Part shown: positions 59,401 through 64,000 of the stretch, piece after piece
Position numbering within the stretch: the stretch's first letter is position 1
Layout: every line of letters begins with the position of its first letter
Source: Nematostella vectensis
Taxonomy: Eukaryota > Cnidaria > Anthozoa > Actiniaria > Edwardsiidae
Length of the DNA: 64,000 nucleotides
NCBI RefSeq assembly: GCF_932526225.1
Contig: NC_064040.1
Location: 5,305,181 to 5,369,180 of the forward strand
Direction of reading: 5' to 3'
Notes under the pieces: generated by a model
Seen by the model: the letters and a program-made list of their open reading frames with translations, nothing else
Told to the model about the DNA's origin: nothing
Databases searched by the model: none
Program-made: the position numbers and the translations under genes

Positions 59401-61949
59401 AGTAAAGACGAAAATAAAAGAATTAATGAGATACAGAAAAAATGGAATCACAAAACTTGCTGGTAAAGTGCTCTATATCCATAAACTTCTTGTGAATTGA
59501 TAACGTAACGATTTTTTTCTCATTTAGCTGGTCAGGAATTTGACGAAAAAAGATTACGAAGGGAACGGAGAAAAGAAAACAAAAGAAAAATTTTGGTAAG
59601 AAACGAAAATCAGTAATGATATTCCTGAGCCAGTTGATTTCTACCTCATTTTTGTCTCTTCAATAAAGACCTCTTGATTAATAAACATTTGTGCACTCAG
59701 GGAGGCTCAACACCTCGTAAAACCAATGTTTCCATGGGTAAGAAAAACGACAACGAAAAGGGTACGTACATTCCGTAATTAATGTTATGATTTTTTTTTA
59801 CGCCACTTTCACGGCATTCATAGCTGCCACAGATGTATTTCTACTGGGCCATACAGCACTGTAAGCGTTTTCGCGTGTTTCAACGAAAACTATAAGCGAC
59901 TGCGTGGCCGCGCACTGCCACGCCAGTACGTTGGTTGCATCGTCTTGTATTGTACACTTGCATTCAATGTACAGTGGTGTAGCAGGTCTCGAACTATTGG
60001 AGGGGGGCCACAATACAGAAACATTTAGAAAATATTGCACAGCTACGCCCCTACTGGTCATTTTCTTAATTTTTTTTTTTTTTTTTTAATATTGGGGGAG
60101 CACGTGTCCCCAGTGCCCCACCCCCTGTTATGGCCCTGAATGTGGTTATCGTTTTCAGATACAAGTTTGCGGAGCGGTATTATAGACGAACTGAAATCCT
60201 GCCGTGGACTAAATGTTCTTTCTTCTCGTGAAGTTCAGGTAACATCATCTAGTAGCTATAATAACAGTGGAAATTTCATAGAGCAATACGTGAAATGCGC
60301 TGATGGTTTTCGCACTGTAAACCTAACTATCTATGTTCGCTAAGGATGAACAAGTTCTTTATATTTGCTTATTTTGAATCATTAGAGCGATTTGATATCT
60401 CGTGAAATATTTTATTGAATTGGGCGCTATTGAGCATGAAAGCGTTTTTTGTGACGTTCTCTTTGATGTCACTGTCCTGTCACTGGCCTTATAAAACACG
60501 CACAATCGTGTTTGTTTGCTATGAACTAATGGTGTTTTTTTTTGTGCAGTTGTGTTCTAAAATGCAGATGAAGCCTGGATTTTACACTACGATAAAAACC
60601 ATAATTCTTAAGGTATGACAGCACTGTAGTGGCAAAATGCTACTGACCGATCATGGAACATTAATGTCGCTTTACGCGTGAAAAGGAAATGCCCGCTTTG
60701 CAACGCAATGAATACACTAGGCACGACTATGGCAGAATATGGGGGGAGACAGACCGATCGAAAGCGAGTTAGCGTGACGTGACGACTAGCGCGTGACGTA
60801 GCAACTGTAGTGTAAGCATATGACCTTTAGGCCTCACTTATCTCCCCTACACTCCGCGTGAAGGATCGGACGAGAGTATTGGCTGGTCCACAAACGCACA
60901 AGCACACCTTATAGCAAACAAACCCCGCTTGGGGAAGTCGTCAGACAGAACTAACCGCAGACTCTCGGAGATACTCCCCGGTTTATTTCAATAATAAAGC
61001 AATGATTAAGTTAATACTTGTTTACAGTTGATCGCCAAGCTAACACTGCCTGTACACACAAAGAAACCTGTCAGTAAAAGGGAGGGAGGGTGGGCAAATG
61101 TTTCTTTACAGTACCCGTAGCTTATGAAGCGAAAGAGCGAATGACTTTACTTTAGGTGTGGCGCTTTATATAGGTAGATAGCGACCAATAAGAATTAAGA
61201 ACGTGTATAGTAAGGTATCTCACGTGAAACATATTGAGTAATACCTGTGCTATCGTAGCATGATACGTGTACTCGTACGATATCATTTACGAGTGACCTT
61301 TGAGCCTGGCTCCGGCTCCATTAACTGAAATTACCGTCCCTAGTGGTGACGGTAATTTTGGACAAATGCGTTTTACGTCGTTTTAGTCTGAATGACCCGT
61401 AACTTGAGGCGGTCTCGTAGTAAATATTTTTTTTTTCTACAAAATAAGGTATTGAATGTTGCAATAAGAGTCGAGCCAACTTTTCATTGCCAGTGCAGGC
61501 TCGCTATTCTGTTAGATTGCACGTCAGCGGCGGACGGGGTGGGGCCGGGCGCCCCCACTTTTCTGAACGGTTCTTTTTTATATGAACGCAGTTTTTACAT
61601 ATACCTAAATATGAATCAAGCGTTACATGTATCCTTTTTTTAATTGATTTAATTTTTAGCGGTATTCCATCAGATCTAACGGAACTAAAGGAATCACTTT
61701 AACATGGCGACGTGATATGATTCTATAATTAGCCACTTGGCCCGGTTCGAAGCGTGGCCGCTTAGTAGTGACAACACTGTTATCTGGTAGTGTAAAAGTC
61801 TCTTCTAAGATATGGAATATTTCCAGGATCATCTGCTACGGCGACAAGGCGTTCAAGTAAAGACGCGTTACCCACCCAACCTAGACAAGACCCATCGGCG
61901 CCTCATCGTCAACTTTCTCAAGGAAAGCGGATGGATTTCAAGCTCGTAA
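50438..61949 (+). CDS. TADA2B: Transcriptional adaptor 2-beta (SAGA complex)
   Basis: Nineteen exons, all in phase: 50438-50450, 50578-50663, 50754-50813, 52317-52411, 52832-52872, 53374-53424, 53667-53720, 57272-57375, 57669-57741, 58263-58326, 58570-58616, 58779-58809, 59019-59098, 59391-59462, 59528-59595, 59701-59761, 60159-60238, 60550-60612 and 61827-61949, giving 421 aa (human 420). Domains are a ZZ zinc finger (YHCNYC, KCAEC, LC..CFCCGAEMGEHKRGH), a SANT domain (DWTAEEETLLLDAIEQHGFG, NWEDVADHI), LGYMPFRDDFE, YDNDAETLVSG, DDDDIE, LQERQHRKNVARQHGL, RYRKNGITKL, and a C-terminal SWIRM-like segment ending FLKESGWISS. This is the B-type Ada2 that works in SAGA with GCN5 and ADA3 on histone acetylation in the nucleus. 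A second copy of exon 6 lies at 53121-53171. Confidence 0.95.
51925..52025. repeat. Dispersed repeat, second copy of the 2990 family
   Basis: GGTAGCCAGGGGGTGG, GGGGGCCTTCTAGTAGTA, TTCAGGAGAAAATGCGTTGA, TGGGCCTCCTCCTGGCTATG: the same block order as 2990-3190. It lies in TADA2B intron 3. Confidence 0.55.
52919..53424 (+). repeat. 253-bp tandem duplication containing TADA2B exon 6
   Basis: Units 52919-53171 and 53172-53424 differ by one base that I can find (GCTTTTGC against GCTTTTTC). Each has 202 bases of intron ending in GTTAAACAG, then the 51-base exon 6. The first copy is followed by GTGCCT, the second by the consensus GTAAGA. Including both would keep the frame and repeat 17 residues. Confidence 0.95.
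53457..53600. repeat. Dispersed GGGGCAC/GTGCCCC repeat, copy 3
   Basis: AGCAGGGGGTGGGGCACTTG, TTGCCCCCCAATAATAAGG, AATGATCAGTAGGG, TGGTTGTGGCCCAAATAG and CAATATTTCCAGGCCTG match the order in the copies at 3371 and 19800. It lies in TADA2B intron 6. Confidence 0.6.
55040..55205. repeat. Dispersed repeat, third copy of the 2990 family
   Basis: GTGTAGCCAGGATTTTTAAC, GGGGGCCCCAAAGGGAC, TTCAAGGAATTTTCTCCTG, a G run, GCCTTCTAGGCC and CCCTGGCTACGCCCCTAG. The end words make it a complete-looking member. It is immediately followed by the GTCAAACACAATGTTTGA family repeat. Confidence 0.55.
55203..55265. repeat. Second copy of the 4540-4625 repeat
   Basis: AATATTTGTGTCAAACACAA, TGTTTGAAAAACATGCTTGA, TTCAGCCAGGCC. 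Same order as 4565-4620. Confidence 0.55.
55682..57272 (+). repeat. About 19-unit 85-bp minisatellite made of the exon 8 acceptor
   Basis: Units contain GTTTATATGTACC(A/G)TGATG, TATATCTTCCTCACGCATTC, TTTGGTCTTGTCA and a CTTGCCTTGTCCTGTAG end. CTGTAG-type ends fall near 55731, 55816 (AG lost), 55901, 55989, 56074, 56159, 56247, 56332, 56417, and so on at 85-base steps to 57266. The last CTGTAG is the 3' splice site used for TADA2B exon 8 (57272). Almost every unit is therefore a complete decoy acceptor. Confidence 0.93.
57432..57573. repeat. MITE with 16-bp terminal inverted repeats
   Basis: Starts CATTGTCACCAGTTTA and ends with its exact complement TAAACTGGTGACAATG. The interior has two CCGATGATTCT words and no coding sequence. 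It lies in TADA2B intron 8. A target-site duplication is not obvious. Confidence 0.8.
59975..60140. repeat. Dispersed GGGGCAC/GTGCCCC repeat, inverted copy
   Basis: Right half on the minus strand reads CAGGGCCATAACAGGGGGTG, GGGGCACTGGGGACACGTG, and then, across a T run, AATGACCAGTAGGGGCG. The left part (GTAGCAGGTCTCGAACTATT, AATACAGAAACATTTAGAAA) resembles two tandem units at about 35008-35100. It lies in TADA2B intron 16. Confidence 0.5.
61328..61358. repeat. Short perfect hairpin
   Basis: AAATTACCGTC and GACGGTAATTT separated by nine bases. It follows GAGCCTGGCTCCGGCTCC in TADA2B intron 18 and is probably part of a foldback repeat. Confidence 0.5.
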
Positions 61950-63599
61950 TATCTTTACGGTTAAGACAGCCTGAAATAGCGATTCAACCAATGCCTCTCT
62001 TAAAGTATTGTTACTAAAAATTCGACTCGAGGAGGGAACTATTGTCACACTACATTTGTTTGTCGCGAATTCCGGGTTTTTATAGGCTCTATTACCAGCC
62101 GTCGCTAGGCCTCACATCGGTACGTACTGCGGGCTCACAGAGACGAGCTGGAAATCGAGCCTAGGGTTTTAAGGTTTGTGCAGTTTTTCACTCCCGAAAG
62201 TAGGCACGGACACCCTTCGCGAGGGAGGTTTAGATTGTTTTTCTAGAATCGACAAATTGCCTTGTGTGGCGTCTGGAGACAGGTTTAGCATTTGGCAGTT
62301 GTTGTCACAAGCTTTTATTGAAAAGAATATAAAAAAATCTCATCCACATTCGCGAATGGACTATATACACTCCTCCGGGTGCGTGTGATCAATCAAACTT
62401 TATCTCTTTAATTTTGTACATAGGACAGTAAGTAACAAGTATGTACTTCAAGGTATTTTATACTTTTATATAGAATTTATATTTAATTTGAAGTTTGGCC
62501 AAGGTAATAGATGACAGATATATATTTATTGCAGAAACATCCACATATTATTGAGGTTGTAAATACACTTGTAAAAAATAAATTTTATTGGAATTGAGCT
62601 TGTCACTCTTGTTTTGTTTAAGTAGTGGATAAAGCTTTAGTTGGTTGGTCTGTTATCAGTGGCTAATGGTGCACTTTACTTTGTCTTTTCGGACTGTTAT
62701 TCAATCTATTTATATTCTTTTGCAGTCATTTTTTTTAGTCCTGCGCGAGTGGAATTAACGAAATACAAGAAGTTAGGGTATTCTGGTAAAGACCATGTGC
62801 AATCACGTGACGACTTTTTTTCTCTTTTCTTTTTTTCATGAGGTTGGCCATCAACCGTATTATCGGTGCCTGGTAGGTTTAAAAATAATTCCTTTAATCC
62901 TTCGCATATGGATTAAACTTTAATGGCGAGCAGCCATAAGTCGCATGCCGTGTTTCCCGAATAAATTGCACGAACTAATTGCGAACTTTCCGAAAGGTGT
63001 TTATTTACACCTGCATCAGGCCCTTCAGGCAAAAATTGACGATCAACCTTTCTTCCTTAATTCTAGAGCATACTGCATGGCTGCAAAAATAAACTAAAGT
63101 AGGTGGTTGTTTAAAGAAAGTAGCCGGTTGTGAGAGGATTGACGCAAATGTGTATCTCGAAGCTCTCGTGATCACCGGCTTGTTTTGACATTTTATTATA
63201 TGTTGTAGCATGGCACGTGGGAAATTTAGTGATTAAATGTCCTGCAACCGAGGGATGATTAGTTGAAATCCCGACGCCGCAGGCGGAAATAAACTCGCAA
63301 CTACGAGCTATATTAGGCTGGATGAGCGAACACGGTTCAATGGATCAGGGCGTTGCATACGCATTGTTTTTTTTATTTACCTCTAGAGACAACCAAATTT
63401 TCACGAACAATTCTCAAATCAAACATAGTTTATCGACAGTTTATTTCTTTGACGTCATTAGCACGCATGCGTACAGCAATCAAAATCAACCCACATGGAT
63501 CTAGTCTAACGTTGTTTAGGTATCACGAGATCATATAATACTGTTGTCTCATGGCACAGTGTTTATTCAGGAATCTGCCTACTATTTGTTTCCCTGGTG
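61950..63599. other. 3' flank of TADA2B and intergenic
   Basis: Probable TADA2B 3' UTR up to an AATAAA at 62577-62582. Nothing else recognised; open frames are short and without family features. Confidence 0.5.
62577..62582 (+). other. Candidate TADA2B polyadenylation signal
   Basis: AATAAA about 630 bases after the stop codon; the AT-rich 3' flank fits a 3' UTR. Confidence 0.4.
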
Positions 63600-63730
63600 G
63601 AAACTAGAAGGCAAGCATCTTGGTTCTAAATTTCTCTCATGCACTGAAGTAGAGGGAATTTAAAAGACAAAAGATTCTTTTGTCTTTTTCTAAATTTCCC
63701 TCGTTATTAATGCATGAGGGGAAATGCCTT
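63600..63730. repeat. Foldback element
   Basis: The core GAGGGAATTTAAAAGACAAA, then AGATTC, then TTTTGTCTTTTTCTAAATTT and CCCTC, folds back on itself. An outer CTCATGCA pairs with TGCATGAG. It is AT-rich and short, as expected of a MITE. Confidence 0.6.
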
Positions 63731-63879
63731 ATAGGTTGATACGAACGCCTTCATAGGTTGATACGCCTGTTATTGGGGCATAGTTTTGAATAGTCTTCTG
63801 CTAGTTGGAGACGAGGCCCCATTCTCCAACATCTCCTATTTGTTCTTTTAATCAGTTCGCTCGTTATCCTCCCTCGCAG

Positions 63880-64000
63880 AAGGTTTTGTGTTGTTCACTT
63901 GTGGAGAAATCGAAGTGAGCGGCACAGATTCTTCCGCGGCTGTTATCAAAACGGTGGGCATTTCGATTTTAAAGCCGGGTACAGAAACATTAAACAGCTG
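63880..64000 (+). CDS. Possible exon of an unidentified gene (cut by window end)
   Basis: After a pyrimidine-rich stretch and CCTCGCAG, an open frame runs to the window end. It includes GFVLFTCGEIEVSGTDSS and ILKPGTETLNS. The composition looks protein-like and beta-rich, but no family was recognised and only about 40 residues are visible, so this could be chance. Confidence 0.35.

Overview
The window looks like genomic DNA of an anthozoan cnidarian, most probably a sea anemone such as Nematostella vectensis. The reasons are short exons with canonical GT..AG introns, animal-specific families (a receptor tyrosine kinase, a forkhead factor, a TWIK-type K2P channel, the TADA2B adaptor), AT-rich non-coding DNA, and many short palindromic and dispersed repeats with degenerate LINE fragments. 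The species is inferred from general character only. Exon-intron models were built by hand from splice sites, reading phase and protein family conservation.

Layout. 1-3926 (+): the 3' exons of a receptor tyrosine kinase, covering the kinase domain; the upstream exons lie outside. 3.9-11.1 kb: repeat-rich, with a LINE 3' relic, a foldback element and tandem duplications. 11132-15439 (+): an eight-exon secreted NXPE-like PC-esterase with exon-boundary-derived repeats in and after it. 17004-20845 (+): a two-exon TWIK-type potassium channel. 20.9-27 kb: gene-poor, with a tRNA-derived repeat and a LINE reverse-transcriptase relic. 27069-29596 (-): a compact two-exon FoxO-like forkhead gene. 30901-40859 (-): an eleven-exon PPP1R37 orthologue. 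42642-43353 (+): cytochrome c oxidase subunit 7A in two exons. 45546-46769 (-): an intronless-CDS class I/II aminotransferase. 50438-61949 (+): a 19-exon TADA2B orthologue (421 aa). 63880-end: a possible first visible exon of another gene.

The genes have unrelated jobs (signalling, carbohydrate or glycoprotein modification, ion transport, transcription, phosphatase regulation, respiration, amino-acid metabolism, SAGA chromatin function) and form no operon or pathway. PPP1R37 and COX7A are divergent, as are the aminotransferase and TADA2B. The forkhead gene and the channel are convergent.

The most unusual theme is tandem amplification of exon boundaries. In TADA2B one exon sits in a 253-bp near-identical tandem duplication, and a 3' splice site is amplified into a roughly 19-unit, 85-bp minisatellite. 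In the NXPE-like gene a 3' splice site is triplicated, a 5' splice-site region is repeated, and the stop-codon region has seeded a minisatellite. Other points of interest are a repeated clathrin-box-like motif in PPP1R37 and an internal 67-residue duplication in the forkhead protein.
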